64,000 nucleotides of DNA from Pseudomonas pergaminensis (GCF_024112395.2 NZ_CP078013.2:1984001-2048000); one strand, 5' to 3'. Numbered from the stretch's first letter, positions 15,389 through 25,102 are shown. Numbers and translations are program-made. The notes: generated by a model from the letters alone, not told the origin.

Positions 15389-16962
15389 GCGGTTTCATCC
15401 ACCCAGCGTTGCTCCAATCCGGTTTTAGGCCCGCGCGGCGGTGTGCCGAGGTGGCAATCGAGGTCGCCGACGTTGATGCCGGAGGTCACCAGGCGTTCGC
15501 GCAGGTTGCCCAAGTGGCTTTCGATCAAGCTGGCGGTAAAAGGCCGGGAAGCCCACAACTGGCTGGACAGTTTGCCCTGGCTCAATTGCGCCTGGACCTG
15601 CAACGGGCCCAACGGCTCCATGTCGAAGGCGAGTTCGACGCGCCAGAGCATTTGCTTGGCGTCCTTCTTGTCCTTGCGCTCGGGCTGGTCTTTGTCTGGT
15701 GCGGGTTCTTCGCGTTGGAATTTGACCTGCAGCGGCACGATGTCCTGCAACGTACGCATCGGGATTTCCAGCTGCCACGTGGTCTGCAGGCGGCCGTCGG
15801 CGGTGGTGCCGGTCTGTTCCAGGCTCGACAGCTGGTGGCTCTGCAACCGCGAGATGGCCCCGGCGGCCAGGCGCAGCAGGTTTTCCAGGTCGCCTTCGCC
15901 TTCGAGCTTCGCCATCAGTCGCTCGGGCAGCGGGAATCCGGCAGGCAACTGCCGGGCGCTGACTTGGCCGAGGGTGTTCAGGGGGCTGCGCACAAAGTTG
16001 GGAAGCACCTGGGCCAGGGTATTGGCGGCGAGGATGGCATTCATATTGGTGCTGGCGGGCAGGGCGGGCAGCAAGTCCGCGACCAGGCGCAGCAGCGCGC
16101 CTTTCATGTCCAGCGGTGGGATCTGCGGGTTTTGCCCGGCCAGCAGCTTGGCTTCCAGAAAGGCACCACTGTTCTGGATGACTTGCGCCAGCACCTTGGG
16201 ATTGCTGACCTGGGCCAGGTCCGGCAAGGCGGCCAGCAGACGGTCGGCGGCGGCGCGCAGGTCGGCGGAGGTGCTGTCGCCACGGGGCAGGTTCTGCAGC
16301 GCGGTGAACACCGCGTCCAGTGAGCCTTGGCGGCTTTGCTGGGTTGACAGTTGCTGGGTGACGGCCAGTTGATCCTTGAGCCCGCTCAGCGGCACAAAGC
16401 TCAGGGTCTGCGCGTTTTGCACCACGGCGCTGAGCAAGCTGCCGACGCGCAGGGGTTGCGGGCTTTCCACGGTCAGGGTCGCGCCCGCCAGGGCGTTGTT
16501 GAGCACGGTGACCAGCGAGCGGTAGATCGCCGGTTGCGCCGTGCCCTGGGGCAGCATCTGGGTGGTCAGCACTTTGGCTTGCAACAGCGTGCCCACCGGC
16601 ATCTGGTGGGTGTCGATGCGGGTGAGGGCGGCGACATTGGCGCTCAAGGCCTGTTGCAAGCTCAGGGTGAGGTTGCCCGCAGTCGTCTGGCTTACGGCGA
16701 CATTGCTGCCCAGCGGCAGCGGCTGCGGGCTGCTCGCCTGCACCAGGGTCTGACGACCGCCTTCAAGGGTCAGTTTGAGCAGTAACTGGAAGGCTTCACC
16801 GCCTTGTTTCAGGGCGATGACTTCAGCGTTCGCGGTTTTCCCGGGGTCGATCAGGCCGATCTGTGGCTCCAGCAGTTTCAGCAACTCACCGGCTGCGGGC
16901 GCAGGGCCAGGCCCGGCTGGCGGGGCGGGTGGAAGCGTAGGAAGGTTGATCTCACCGGTCAT
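15385..16962 (-). CDS. FliK-like flagellar hook-length control family protein
   Basis: A 525-residue protein. The first 350 or so residues are low in charge and rich in Gln, Leu and Ala (PTLPPAPPAGPGPAPAAG near the start; LQQALSANVAALTRI). The C-terminal domain has the FliK/Flg_hook pattern (WQLEIPMRTLQDIVPLQVKF, WRVELAFDMEPLGPLQVQAQ, LGNLRERLVTSGINVGDLD). FliK is a secreted molecular ruler that switches the flagellar export gate. Coupling to an FlhB-like gene fits this, but the pair stands apart from flagellar clusters, so its exact job is uncertain. It is divergent from ccmA. Confidence 0.85.
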   Translation of the reverse strand: MTGEINLPTLPPAPPAGPGPAPAAGELLKLLEPQIGLIDPGKTANAEVIALKQGGEAFQLLLKLTLEGGRQTLVQASSPQPLPLGSNVAVSQTTAGNLTLSLQQALSANVAALTRIDTHQMPVGTLLQAKVLTTQMLPQGTAQPAIYRSLVTVLNNALAGATLTVESPQPLRVGSLLSAVVQNAQTLSFVPLSGLKDQLAVTQQLSTQQSRQGSLDAVFTALQNLPRGDSTSADLRAAADRLLAALPDLAQVSNPKVLAQVIQNSGAFLEAKLLAGQNPQIPPLDMKGALLRLVADLLPALPASTNMNAILAANTLAQVLPNFVRSPLNTLGQVSARQLPAGFPLPERLMAKLEGEGDLENLLRLAAGAISRLQSHQLSSLEQTGTTADGRLQTTWQLEIPMRTLQDIVPLQVKFQREEPAPDKDQPERKDKKDAKQMLWRVELAFDMEPLGPLQVQAQLSQGKLSSQLWASRPFTASLIESHLGNLRERLVTSGINVGDLDCHLGTPPRGPKTGLEQRWVDETA

Positions 16963-17014
16963 CGCGCGCGTCGTCTCTGGGGAAATTGCCCTCTTTAGAG
17001 TAGGGCATCACATG

Positions 17015-17020
17015 TATAAT
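17015..17020 (+). promoter_or_regulatory. Possible -10 element of the ccm operon
   Basis: A perfect TATAAT lies about 145 bases before ccmA in the 200-base region between fliK-like and ccmA. A weak TCTTTA at 16992-16997 is at 17-base spacing. The match is by eye only. Confidence 0.4.
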
Positions 17021-17162
17021 GCCGCCCGTCTGCAAAGAGAGCGGTAAAAACCTCACAACTATTTGATCCAGCTCTCTAAAATCGGTCGCCAAAGCCGTTA
17101 TTGTGCATTTCTCTTTAACGGCCGCTGCACCGCCGACTTGAACCGTAAAGGCCCGCGATCTT

Positions 17163-17798
17163 TTGACCAGCCCTCTTCTTGAAGCCGTAGCGCTCTCCTG
17201 TGAACGCGACCTGCGCCTGTTGTTCGAGCACCTCGAACTGCGGCTGACGGGCGGCGACATGGTGCAGGTCTGCGGCCCCAACGGCAGCGGCAAGACCAGT
17301 TTGCTGCGCCTGCTGGCGGGGTTGATGCAGCCGACCGCCGGTGAAGTTCGACTCAACGGCAAGCCCCTTAACGAACAACGCACTGAGCTGGCGCGCAATC
17401 TTGTGTGGATTGGCCACGCTGCCGGCATCAAGGACGTGCTGACCGCCGAGGAAAACCTCAGCTGGCTCAGCGCCCTGCATCATCGCGCGTCGCGCGACGC
17501 CATCTGGCAGGCCCTGGCCGCTGTCGGCCTCAAGGGCTTCGAAGACGTGCCCTGTCACACCCTGTCTGCCGGCCAACAGCGCCGCGTGGCCCTGGCGCGT
17601 TTGTACCTGCCGGGCCCGCCGCTGTGGATTCTCGACGAACCCTTCACCGCCCTCGACAAACAAGGCGTGGCCCAGCTGGAAGAACACCTGGCCCACCATT
17701 GCGAGCAGGGCGGCCTGGTCGTCCTCACCACTCACCACACCTTGGCGCGCATGCCTGCTGGCTACCGCGACCTTGACCTGGGCCGGTGGTCGCTATGA
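17163..17798 (+). CDS. ccmA: Cytochrome c biogenesis heme exporter ATPase
   Basis: A 211-residue ABC ATPase that works with CcmB, CcmC and CcmD to release holo-CcmE from the heme-loading complex. It has Walker [13 protein letters not shown], signature [14 protein letters not shown] and Walker [13 protein letters not shown]. The start is TTG 17163, since no ATG or GTG fits the length of the family; the following residues [11 protein letters not shown] are the expected N-terminus. It is the first gene of a nine-gene operon in which nearly all genes overlap by a few bases. Confidence 0.95.
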   Translation: MTSPLLEAVALSCERDLRLLFEHLELRLTGGDMVQVCGPNGSGKTSLLRLLAGLMQPTAGEVRLNGKPLNEQRTELARNLVWIGHAAGIKDVLTAEENLSWLSALHHRASRDAIWQALAAVGLKGFEDVPCHTLSAGQQRRVALARLYLPGPPLWILDEPFTALDKQGVAQLEEHLAHHCEQGGLVVLTTHHTLARMPAGYRDLDLGRWSL

Positions 17799-18463
17799 GC
17801 GTCTTCGCCCTGCTGGTCGCCCGCGAAGCGCGGCTGCTGTGCCGTCGCCCGGCCGAACTGGCCAACCCGCTGGTGTTCTTTGCGATTGTCATCGCGTTGT
17901 TTCCGTTGGCGGTCGGTCCCGAGACTAAACTGTTGCAAACCTTGTCCCCCGGACTGGTGTGGGTGGCGGCGCTTTTGTCGGTCCTGCTCTCGCTGGACGG
18001 GCTGTTTCGCAGTGATTTCGAAGACGGTTCCCTCGAACAGTGGGTCCTTTCGTCGCACCCTTTGCCACTTCTGGTACTGGCAAAGGTACTGGCACACTGG
18101 GCTTTTTCCGGCTTGGCGCTAGTCTTGCTCTCGCCGCTGCTGGCGATGATGCTGGGCTTGCCCGTCGAATGCCTGCCGGTGTTGCTCCTGTCCTTGTTGC
18201 TCGGTACGCCGGTGCTCAGCCTGTTGGGGGCGGTGGGCGCAGCGCTGACCGTGGGCTTGAAGCGGGGCGGCCTGTTGTTGGCCCTGCTGATTCTGCCTTT
18301 GTACATCCCGGTATTGATCCTGGGCAGCGGCGCCTTGCAAGCCGCGCTCATGGGCATGCCGGCGACTGGTTATCTCCTGTGGCTTGGCAGCCTGGCCGCC
18401 CTGGCGGTAACCCTGACACCCTTTGCTATAGCGGCTGGCCTGAAGATCAGCGTCGGCGAATAA
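17795..18463 (+). CDS. ccmB: Heme exporter membrane subunit
   Basis: A 222-residue integral membrane protein of about six helices. It forms the permease part of CcmAB. The N-terminal [23 protein letters not shown] and the middle segment [18 protein letters not shown] are family signatures. ATG 17795 overlaps the ccmA stop (ATGA). Confidence 0.95.
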   Translation: MSVFALLVAREARLLCRRPAELANPLVFFAIVIALFPLAVGPETKLLQTLSPGLVWVAALLSVLLSLDGLFRSDFEDGSLEQWVLSSHPLPLLVLAKVLAHWAFSGLALVLLSPLLAMMLGLPVECLPVLLLSLLLGTPVLSLLGAVGAALTVGLKRGGLLLALLILPLYIPVLILGSGALQAALMGMPATGYLLWLGSLAALAVTLTPFAIAAGLKISVGE

Positions 18464-18538
18464 TGAGGTCTGGCTAAGCGTTATGCCTTAGCCAGTAAAG
18501 ACCCTGAGAGCTTCTTGCCAAGACAAGAGGCCACCGTG

Positions 18539-19306
18539 ATGGAAACAGCAATGAACTGGACCTGGTTTCATAAGCTCGGCTCGCCCAAATGGTTCTATGG
18601 CATCAGCGGCACGCTGCTGCCGTGGTTGAGCGTCGCCGCCGTGTTGCTGATCGGCATCGGCCTGGTCTGGGGCCTGGCCTTCGCGCCGCCGGACTACCAG
18701 CAAGGCAACAGCTTTCGCATCATCTATATCCACGTGCCTGCCGCGATGCTGGCCCAGTCCTGCTACGTGATGCTGGCGGTGTGCGGCATCGTCGGCCTGG
18801 TGTGGAAGATGAAACTCGCGGACGTGGCCCTGCAATGCGCCGCGCCCATCGGTGCGTGGATGACCGCCGTGGCGCTGGTCACCGGCGCGATCTGGGGCAA
18901 GCCCACCTGGGGCTCGTGGTGGGTGTGGGATGCACGACTAACGTCCATGTTGATCCTGCTGTTCCTGTACTTCGGTCTGATTGCCCTGGGCAACGCGATC
19001 AGCAATCGTGACAGCGCCGCCAAGGCCTGTGCGGTGCTGGCGATTGTTGGCGTGATCAACATCCCGATCATCAAATACTCGGTGGAGTGGTGGAACACCC
19101 TGCACCAGGGCGCCACCTTCACCCTCACCGAAAAACCGGCAATGCCCGTGGAAATGTGGGCACCGCTGCTGCTGATGGTGCTGGGGTTCTACTGCTTCTT
19201 CGGCGCCGTGCTGCTGCTGCGCATGCGCCTCGAAGTGCTCAAGCGTGAAGCCCGCGCCAGCTGGGTCAAGGCCGAAGTGCAAAACAGCCTGGGAGCGCGC
19301 GCATGA
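18539..19306 (+). CDS. ccmC: Heme-handling protein of cytochrome c maturation
   Basis: A protein of about 255 residues with six membrane helices. It carries the tryptophan-rich [18 protein letters not shown] motif, which binds heme for delivery to CcmE, and flanking His residues (YIHVPAAML). The start is taken as ATG 18539, with GAGG nine bases upstream; ATG 18551 (MNWTWFHK) is nearly as good, and TTG 18515 is in frame. It follows ccmB by 75 bases, the largest gap in the operon. Confidence 0.95.
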   Translation: METAMNWTWFHKLGSPKWFYGISGTLLPWLSVAAVLLIGIGLVWGLAFAPPDYQQGNSFRIIYIHVPAAMLAQSCYVMLAVCGIVGLVWKMKLADVALQCAAPIGAWMTAVALVTGAIWGKPTWGSWWVWDARLTSMLILLFLYFGLIALGNAISNRDSAAKACAVLAIVGVINIPIIKYSVEWWNTLHQGATFTLTEKPAMPVEMWAPLLLMVLGFYCFFGAVLLLRMRLEVLKREARASWVKAEVQNSLGARA

Positions 19307-19479
19307 GTTTTGCTTCTTTCAGCGAGTTTCTCGCCATGGGCCATCACGGCCTGTATGTCTGGACGGCCTATGGCATCTGCCTGGCGGTGCTGGCCCTCAA
19401 CGTCGCCGCGCCGATCCTGGCCCGCAAGCGTTACCTGCAACAAGAGGCGCGTCGTCTGCGCCGGGAGACCGATAAGTGA
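19303..19479 (+). CDS. ccmD: Small heme-exporter subunit D
   Basis: A 58-residue protein, easily missed because of its size. It has one membrane helix ([22 protein letters not shown]) and a basic cytosolic tail ([18 protein letters not shown]), as in CcmD. CcmD joins CcmABC and is needed to release holo-CcmE. ATG 19303 overlaps the ccmC stop, and its own stop overlaps the GTG of ccmE (GTGA). Confidence 0.93.
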   Translation: MSFASFSEFLAMGHHGLYVWTAYGICLAVLALNVAAPILARKRYLQQEARRLRRETDK

Positions 19480-19931
19480 ATCCGCTGCGTAGAAAGCGTC
19501 TGTTGATCATCCTTGCCATCCTGGCCGGCGTCGGCATTGCCGTGGCCCTGGCCTTGAGTGCCCTGCAGCAGAACATCAACCTGTTCTACACCCCGACCCA
19601 GATCGCCAATGGCGAAGCGCCGGTCGACACGCGCATCCGCGCCGGCGGCATGGTGGAAAAGGGCTCGCTCAAGCGTTCCGGAGATTCCCTCGACGTGACC
19701 TTCGTGGTCACTGACTTCAACAAGGCCGTGACCATCACCTATCGCGGCATCCTCCCGGACTTGTTCCGCGAAGGCCAGGGCATCGTCGCCTTGGGCAAAC
19801 TCAACGCTGACGGCGTGGTGGTGGCCGATGAAGTGCTGGCCAAGCACGATGAGAAATACATGCCGCCGGAAGTCACCAAGGCCCTGAAAGACAGCGGCCA
19901 ATCCGCGCCAACGCCTGCCAAGGAGGGCTAA
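19476..19931 (+). CDS. ccmE: Periplasmic heme chaperone
   Basis: A 151-residue protein with an N-terminal membrane anchor ([19 protein letters not shown]) and an OB-fold periplasmic domain. The heme-binding His is in [14 protein letters not shown], the HxxxY form usual for the family, where heme is bound covalently for a time. It ferries heme from CcmC to CcmF/CcmH. The start is GTG 19476. Confidence 0.96.
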   Translation: MNPLRRKRLLIILAILAGVGIAVALALSALQQNINLFYTPTQIANGEAPVDTRIRAGGMVEKGSLKRSGDSLDVTFVVTDFNKAVTITYRGILPDLFREGQGIVALGKLNADGVVVADEVLAKHDEKYMPPEVTKALKDSGQSAPTPAKEG

Positions 19932-19934
19932 GCC

Positions 19935-21923
19935 ATGACGTCCGCACTGTTTATTCCTGAGCTGGGCCAGTTGGCGATGATCCTCGCCCTGTGCTTTGCC
20001 ATCGTCCAGGCCGTAGTGCCATTGCTCGGCGCCTGGCGCGGTGACCGCTTATGGATGAGCCTGGCGCAGCCGGCTGCCTGGGGCCAGTTTGCGTTCCTGC
20101 TGTTCGCGTTCGGTTGCCTGACCTACGCCTTTATGACCGACGACTTTTCCGTCGCCTACGTGGCCAATAACTCCAACAGCGCGCTGCCCTGGTACTACAA
20201 GTTCAGCGCCGTGTGGGGCGCCCACGAAGGGTCGCTGCTGCTGTGGGCGTTGATCCTCGGCGGCTGGACCTTTGCCGTGTCGGTGTTCTCGCGCCAACTG
20301 CCGCAAGTGATGCTGGCGCGGGTGCTGGCGGTGATGGGCATGATCAGCATCGGCTTCCTGCTGTTCCTGATCATGACGTCCAACCCGTTCAGCCGCATCC
20401 TGCCGCAGATCCCGGCGAACGGGCATGACCTCAACCCGCTGCTGCAAGACATCGGCCTGATCGTGCACCCGCCGATGCTCTACATGGGTTACGTCGGTTT
20501 CTCGGTGGCCTTCGCCTTCGCCATCGCCGCCTTGCTTGGCGGACGCCTCGATGCGGCCTGGGCGCGCTGGTCGCGGCCGTGGACCATCGTCGCCTGGGCG
20601 TTCCTCGGGATTGGTATCACGCTTGGCTCCTGGTGGGCCTATTACGAACTGGGTTGGGGCGGCTGGTGGTTCTGGGACCCGGTGGAAAACGCCTCCTTCA
20701 TGCCCTGGCTGGTCGGCACGGCGCTGATTCACTCGCTGGCCGTCACCGAAAAACGCGGCGTGTTCAAGAGCTGGACCGTGCTGCTGGCCATCGCGGCGTT
20801 TTCCCTCAGCCTGCTCGGCACATTCCTTGTGCGTTCGGGCGTGCTGACCTCGGTGCACGCGTTTGCGTCCGACCCTGAGCGCGGCGTGTTCATCCTGATC
20901 TTCCTGTTGTTTGTGGTCGGCGGCTCCCTGACGTTGTTTGCGTTGCGCGCGCCAGTGGTCAAGAGCCAGGTCGGCTTCAACCTGTGGTCGCGGGAAACCC
21001 TGTTGCTGGGCAATAACCTGGTGCTGGTAGTGGCCGCGTCGATGATCCTGCTCGGCACCCTGTACCCATTGGTGCTGGACGCCTTGAGCGGCGCCAAGCT
21101 GTCGGTGGGCCCGCCGTACTTCAACGCGTTGTTTATCCCATTGATGGGCCTGTTGATGGTGGTGATGGCGGTCGGCGTGCTGGTGCGCTGGAAAGACACG
21201 CCGGTCAAATGGCTGGCCGGCATGCTGATGCCGGTGCTGCTCGGCAGCGTGGCGTTGGCGGTGATCGCCGGGTTTGCCTACGGCGACTTCAACTGGGCGG
21301 TGCTCGCCACCTTCCTGCTCGCCGCCTGGGTATTGCTGGCCGGCGTGCGCGACCTCTTCGACAAGACCCGCCACAAAGGCCTGATCAAAGGCCTGCCAAC
21401 CCTGACCCGCAGCTACTGGGGCATGCAGATCGCCCATATCGGCATCGCCGTGTGCGCCCTGGGCGTGGTGCTCTCCAGCCAGAACAGCGCCGAGCGCGAC
21501 TTGCGCCTGGCACCGGGCGAGTCCATGGACCTGGCCGGTTACCACTTCATCTTCGAAGGCGCCAAGCACTTCGAAGGGCCGAACTTCACGTCAGACAAAG
21601 GCACGGTACGCGTCGTCCGCAACGGTAAAGAGATCGCCGTGCTGCACCCGGAAAAACGCCTGTACACCATGCAGAGTTCGATGATGACCGAGGCCGGTAT
21701 CGACGCCGGTTTCACCCGCGACCTCTATGTGGCGCTGGGTGAACCCCTGGGCGAGGGCGCCTGGGCGGTGCGGGTGCATGTGAAACCCTTTGTGCGCTGG
21801 ATCTGGTTCGGCGGCTTGCTCACCGGTTTCGGCGGTTTGCTGGCCGCGATGGACCGGCGTTATCGGGTCAAGGTCAAGAGCCGGGTGCGTGAAGCCCTCG
21901 GCCTGCAGGGAGCAGCGGCATGA
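19935..21923 (+). CDS. ccmF: Cytochrome c heme lyase subunit F
   Basis: A 662-residue membrane protein of about fifteen helices. It holds the WWD-type motif WGGWWFWDPVENASFMPWL and conserved His residues in AHEGSLLLWA and IVHPPMLYMGYVG. With CcmH/I it ligates heme to the CXXCH motif of apocytochrome c. It lies three bases after ccmE and overlaps ccmG by four bases. Confidence 0.97.
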   Translation: MTSALFIPELGQLAMILALCFAIVQAVVPLLGAWRGDRLWMSLAQPAAWGQFAFLLFAFGCLTYAFMTDDFSVAYVANNSNSALPWYYKFSAVWGAHEGSLLLWALILGGWTFAVSVFSRQLPQVMLARVLAVMGMISIGFLLFLIMTSNPFSRILPQIPANGHDLNPLLQDIGLIVHPPMLYMGYVGFSVAFAFAIAALLGGRLDAAWARWSRPWTIVAWAFLGIGITLGSWWAYYELGWGGWWFWDPVENASFMPWLVGTALIHSLAVTEKRGVFKSWTVLLAIAAFSLSLLGTFLVRSGVLTSVHAFASDPERGVFILIFLLFVVGGSLTLFALRAPVVKSQVGFNLWSRETLLLGNNLVLVVAASMILLGTLYPLVLDALSGAKLSVGPPYFNALFIPLMGLLMVVMAVGVLVRWKDTPVKWLAGMLMPVLLGSVALAVIAGFAYGDFNWAVLATFLLAAWVLLAGVRDLFDKTRHKGLIKGLPTLTRSYWGMQIAHIGIAVCALGVVLSSQNSAERDLRLAPGESMDLAGYHFIFEGAKHFEGPNFTSDKGTVRVVRNGKEIAVLHPEKRLYTMQSSMMTEAGIDAGFTRDLYVALGEPLGEGAWAVRVHVKPFVRWIWFGGLLTGFGGLLAAMDRRYRVKVKSRVREALGLQGAAA

Positions 21924-22456
21924 AGCGTTGGTTGATGGTGGTACCGCTGGCGATGTTTCTGGTGGTGGCGGTGTTCCTGTATCGCGGTCTTTATCTGGAC
22001 CCGGCCGAGCTGCCCTCGGCCATGATCGGCAAGCCGTTCCCGGCGTTCAGCCTGCCAACGGTGCAGGGCGACAAGACCCTGACCCAGGCCGACCTGCTGG
22101 GCAAACCCGCCCTGGTCAACGTGTGGGGCACCTGGTGCATCTCCTGCCGTGTCGAGCACCCGGTGTTGAACAAGCTGGCCGAGAAGGGCGTGGTGATCTA
22201 TGGCATCAACTACAAGGACGACAACGCCGCAGCCTTGAAATGGCTGGCCGAGTTCCACAACCCGTATCAGCTGGATATCCGCGATGAAGACGGCAACCTC
22301 GGCCTGAACCTCGGTGTCTACGGCGCTCCGGAAACCTTCTTTATCGATGCCAAGGGCGTGATCCGCGACAAGTACGTCGGTGTGATCGACGAGGTGGTCT
22401 GGCGCGAACAACTGGCTGCCAAGTACCAGGCGCTGGTCGATGAGGCCAAGCCATGA
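21920..22456 (+). CDS. ccmG: Thiol:disulfide interchange protein (periplasmic thioredoxin)
   Basis: A 178-residue membrane-anchored thioredoxin, also named DsbE. It has an N-terminal helix (WLMVVPLAMFLVVAVFLY) and the active site GTWCISCRVEHP. It reduces the cysteines of apocytochrome c, by way of CcmH, before heme attachment. Both ends overlap their neighbours by the ATGA pattern. Confidence 0.96.
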   Translation: MKRWLMVVPLAMFLVVAVFLYRGLYLDPAELPSAMIGKPFPAFSLPTVQGDKTLTQADLLGKPALVNVWGTWCISCRVEHPVLNKLAEKGVVIYGINYKDDNAAALKWLAEFHNPYQLDIRDEDGNLGLNLGVYGAPETFFIDAKGVIRDKYVGVIDEVVWREQLAAKYQALVDEAKP

Positions 22457-22926
22457 AGCGTCTGTTAGCCGCTGCGGTGCTGGCGCTGGGGTTGGCCGGC
22501 GTGGCCCACGCCGCCATCGACACCTATGAATTCGCCAAGGACGGTGACCGCGAGCGTTTCCGCGAACTCACCAAGGAACTGCGCTGCCCCAAGTGCCAGA
22601 ACCAGGACATCGCCGACTCCAACGCCCCCATCGCCGCCGACCTGCGCAAAGAGATTTTCCGCATGCTGGGGGAGGGCAAGGACAACCAGCAGATCATCGA
22701 CTTCATGGTCGACCGCTACGGTGATTTCGTGCGCTACAAACCGGCCCTCACCGGCAAGACCGCGCTGCTGTGGTTCGGCCCTGCCGGGCTGTTGCTGGCG
22801 GGCGTGGTGGTGATGGCGGTGATCGTGCGCCGTCGCCGCGCCGCGCCGACCGATGGTTCCGACGCGCTGTCCCTGGATGAGCGTAAACGCCTCGACCAAT
22901 TGCTGGACACCAAGACTGATGATTGA
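22453..22926 (+). CDS. ccmH: Cytochrome c maturation protein H
   Basis: A 157-residue protein with a cleaved signal peptide ([12 protein letters not shown]), a helical periplasmic domain bearing the redox motif [16 protein letters not shown], and one C-terminal membrane helix ([21 protein letters not shown]). It passes reductant from CcmG to the apocytochrome. It overlaps the next gene by eight bases. Here ccmH and ccmI are separate genes, unlike the fused form in E. coli. Confidence 0.95.
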   Translation: MKRLLAAAVLALGLAGVAHAAIDTYEFAKDGDRERFRELTKELRCPKCQNQDIADSNAPIAADLRKEIFRMLGEGKDNQQIIDFMVDRYGDFVRYKPALTGKTALLWFGPAGLLLAGVVVMAVIVRRRRAAPTDGSDALSLDERKRLDQLLDTKTDD

Positions 22927-24106
22927 TTTCTGGCTCGCAGCCGGCTTGCTGCTTCTGATTGCCCTGAGTTTCCTGTTGATCCCTGTGCTGCGCGGCCGCC
23001 GCGCCCAGCGTGAAGAGGACCGCACCGCGTTGAACGTGGCGCTGTACCAGGAACGTGTCGCCGAGCTGCAAGTGCAGCAGGACGAAGGCGTGCTCAACGC
23101 CGCACAACTCGACACCGGCCGCGCCGAAGCGGCGCGTGAATTGCTGGCTGACACGGAAGGCTTGGAGAAACCCCGCGAATCGCGCCTGGGCAAGCCACTG
23201 CCATTGCTGGCAGCGTTTTTGGTGCCGGTCCTGGGCGTTGCGCTGTACCTGCATTACGGGGCCAGCGACAAGGTTGAACTGACCCGCGAATTCTCCCAGC
23301 CGCCGGTGTCCATGGAAGACATGACCCACCGCCTGGAACGCGCTGCCGCCGCCCAGCCGGATTCGCCGGAAGGCCTGTACTTCCTTGGCCGTGCCTACAT
23401 GGCCCAGGATCGCTCCGCCGATGCGGCCAAAGTGTTCGAGCGCACCGTCGCCCTGGCCGGTCGCCAGCCGGAACTGCTCGGCCAGTGGGCCCAGGCGCAG
23501 TATTTCGCCGACAACAAACAGTGGTCGCCCAAGGTGCAGGCGCTGACGGACGAGGCGTTGAAGCTTGATCCGAAGGAAGTCACCAGCCTCGGCCTGCTCG
23601 GTATCGCGGCGTTTGAAGGCCAGCGTTATCAGGAAGCGATCGACTACTGGAACCGGCTGTTGGCGCAACTGCCACCGGAAGACAATTCCCGTGCAGCCCT
23701 GCAAGGTGGCATTGATCGCGCAGCTGAGAAGCTGAAAGAAAACGGCGGCACCGTCGCCCCTCAAAAAGCCGCGATGAAAGTTCGGGTGGATCTGAGCGCC
23801 GACGTGAAGGCCAAAGCCCTGCCCACTGACAGCGTATTCATCTTCGCCCGCGCGGTCTCCGGCCCACCGGCGCCATTGGCGGCCAAGCGCGTCACTGTCG
23901 CCGAGCTGCCGATCACCGTCGAACTGGGCGATGCCGACGCGATGATGCCGCAGTTGAAACTGTCGAACTTCCCCGAAGTCCAACTGGTTGCGCGCATATC
24001 CCGGGCCGGTGTTCCGACCGCTGGCGAATGGATCGGCCGCAGCCAACCCTTGGCCAGCAGCACCACTGCCGTGCAGCAGCTGACCATCGACAGTCCGGAC
24101 AAGTAA
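22919..24106 (+). CDS. ccmI: Cytochrome c maturation protein I (CycH), TPR apocytochrome chaperone
   Basis: A 395-residue protein. Two N-terminal membrane helices ([19 protein letters not shown] and a second near residue 97) flank a short cytosolic loop. A periplasmic TPR region follows (about residues 130-270: [29 protein letters not shown]), then a C-terminal beta-rich domain. It presents apocytochrome c to the CcmF/H lyase. ATG 22919 is used, inside the end of ccmH. It ends the ccm operon. Confidence 0.94.
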   Translation: MIDFWLAAGLLLLIALSFLLIPVLRGRRAQREEDRTALNVALYQERVAELQVQQDEGVLNAAQLDTGRAEAARELLADTEGLEKPRESRLGKPLPLLAAFLVPVLGVALYLHYGASDKVELTREFSQPPVSMEDMTHRLERAAAAQPDSPEGLYFLGRAYMAQDRSADAAKVFERTVALAGRQPELLGQWAQAQYFADNKQWSPKVQALTDEALKLDPKEVTSLGLLGIAAFEGQRYQEAIDYWNRLLAQLPPEDNSRAALQGGIDRAAEKLKENGGTVAPQKAAMKVRVDLSADVKAKALPTDSVFIFARAVSGPPAPLAAKRVTVAELPITVELGDADAMMPQLKLSNFPEVQLVARISRAGVPTAGEWIGRSQPLASSTTAVQQLTIDSPDK

Positions 24107-24120
24107 TCGAGGAAACGCCT

Positions 24121-24516
24121 ATGACCGCATTTGCACGCATCACCTTGCTCAGCCTGGTATTGGGGCTGAGCGCTTGTGCGGTCCACCGCCCACCTCCGGC
24201 ACCCACGGGCCCGACCATCCCACCGTCAGGCCCGTCGACCCAGCCGAGCACTAAGCCCTCGGGCCCGGTGACTCCAGCACCGAAACCCGTGCCGACCAAA
24301 TCGCCGACCTTTGCTCCACCACCGGGCGCGGCCAGCCACTGGGACGGCAAGATGCAGGTGTATGTGCTGGAAGAACAGCCCGACACCTTCTACCGCCAGC
24401 GCACCTACTACCGCTGGAGCAACGGCTGGAGCCGCTCGATCAGCCCGAACGGACCATGGGAAGAGACCGACGTGCAAGGCGTGCCGCCGGGACTGAGCAA
24501 GCAATACGCACAATGA
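24121..24516 (+). CDS. Proline-rich putative lipoprotein
   Basis: A 131-residue protein with a signal peptide and lipobox LSAC at about residue 17. Next is a 45-residue low-complexity linker of Pro, Thr, Ser and Gly, then a compact C-terminal domain (MQVYVLEEQPDTFYRQRTYYRWSNGW in pieces: YYRWSNGWSRS, ISPNGPWEE). It lies only 14 bases after ccmI on the same strand and ends at a good terminator, so it is probably the last gene of the ccm transcript. The function is unknown; placement on a membrane surface is inferred from the lipobox. Confidence 0.85.
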   Translation: MTAFARITLLSLVLGLSACAVHRPPPAPTGPTIPPSGPSTQPSTKPSGPVTPAPKPVPTKSPTFAPPPGAASHWDGKMQVYVLEEQPDTFYRQRTYYRWSNGWSRSISPNGPWEETDVQGVPPGLSKQYAQ

Positions 24517-24517
24517 C

Positions 24518-24543
24518 AAAAGGCGACCTTCGGGTCGCCTTTT
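24518..24543 (+). terminator. Rho-independent terminator after the ccm transcript
   Basis: AAAAGGCGACC, loop TTCG, GGTCGCCTTTT, followed by more T. It begins four bases after the lipoprotein stop. Confidence 0.93.
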
Positions 24544-24585
24544 TCTTGCCTGTGAAACATGATCTCCAATCCAATGAAGATCACC

Positions 24586-24690
24586 TGTGGGAGCCGGGCT
24601 TGCCCGCGATGGCGGCGTGTCAGGCACCGAATCAATTGCAGCTAAACCGCCATCGCAGAGGTGCGGCGATCCGACAAGCCAGTTCCCACA
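24586..24690. repeat. Degenerate REPIN
   Basis: A variant REP (TGTGGGAGCCGGGCTTGCCCG) faces a decayed, extended partner that ends AAGCCAGTTCCCACA; the inner arms GATGGCGG and CCGCCATC still match. The partner contains about ten inserted bases. Confidence 0.75.
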
Positions 24691-24707
24691 GGAGACCTCA
24701 TCGGCTG

Positions 24708-24818
24708 TCAGGCCACCGGACACGCCCGATTCAGCGCTTCATCCACCAACAACTGCGCAATCTCAATCATCTGCACCACTGCCAGCACCTGCTTGCGACC
24801 CGAGCCATCCAGAACCTA
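24708..24818 (-). pseudogene. Remnant of a DUF6124/DUF3077-type gene (C-terminal end only)
   Basis: On the minus strand about 36 codons read LDGSGRKQVLAVVQMIEI and then AQLLVDEALNRACPVA before a stop at 24708. This resembles the end of the small Pseudomonas DUF6124 (DUF3077) proteins, which close with a segment of the type LxGSxRxVxLAxxQ...LVNRALD. A stop codon (TAG, 24816-24818) lies in frame directly upstream, and no N-terminal part is found. The fragment sits between REP debris, so it is taken as a relic. The family assignment is by eye. Confidence 0.5.
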
Positions 24819-24881
24819 GCGACGGTGCTGCCTGAATGAACACGGTGGCCTTACTGGGGCTGCTGCGCAGCCCAGCGCGGG

Positions 24882-24917
24882 GCAAGCCCGCTCACCACAG
24901 CAAGCCCGCTCACCACA
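24882..24917. repeat. Tandem 18-bp repeat made of REP debris
   Basis: GCAAGCCCGCTCACCACA occurs twice head to tail with no mismatch. The unit looks like a REP end (AAGCCCGCTCCCACA) with one base changed. It lies in the 586-base gene-free spacer between the ccm transcript and phnC. Confidence 0.8.
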
Positions 24918-24969
24918 AAAAAGCCCATTCACTACTTAGCTGGGGTGTGCTTTTAGATCCACTTCCAAC

Positions 24970-24987
24970 CTTTCACAAAACCTTCAT
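24970..24987 (+). promoter_or_regulatory. Pho-box-like PhoB site of the phn operon
   Basis: CTTTCACAAAACCTTCAT fits the two-half consensus CTGTCAT-N4-CTGTCAT at five of seven positions in each half, with an A4 spacer. It lies 115 bases before phnC. PhoB control is known for phn operons; use of this exact site is inferred. Confidence 0.6.
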
Positions 24988-25102
24988 CCAGCCGACCCCC
25001 TCCAGTCATGTGCAAGTAATAGCACTGACACCTCCCGCGCCTACTGTCGTTTGAACTCAACCGCAGCCATCCCCTGGCTGTTCAAACAAGACAGAGAAGC
25101 CC

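Noticed and set aside
20049..21569. Open frame of 506 codons opposite ccmF
   Set aside because: It is a shadow, very rich in His, Gln and Arg, with no homology pattern; ccmF on the other strand has all its motifs.
24836..25054. Short plus-strand open frame between the dead gene and phnC
   Set aside because: It reads through REP debris and the Pho-box region, and its product is made of the repeat translated.
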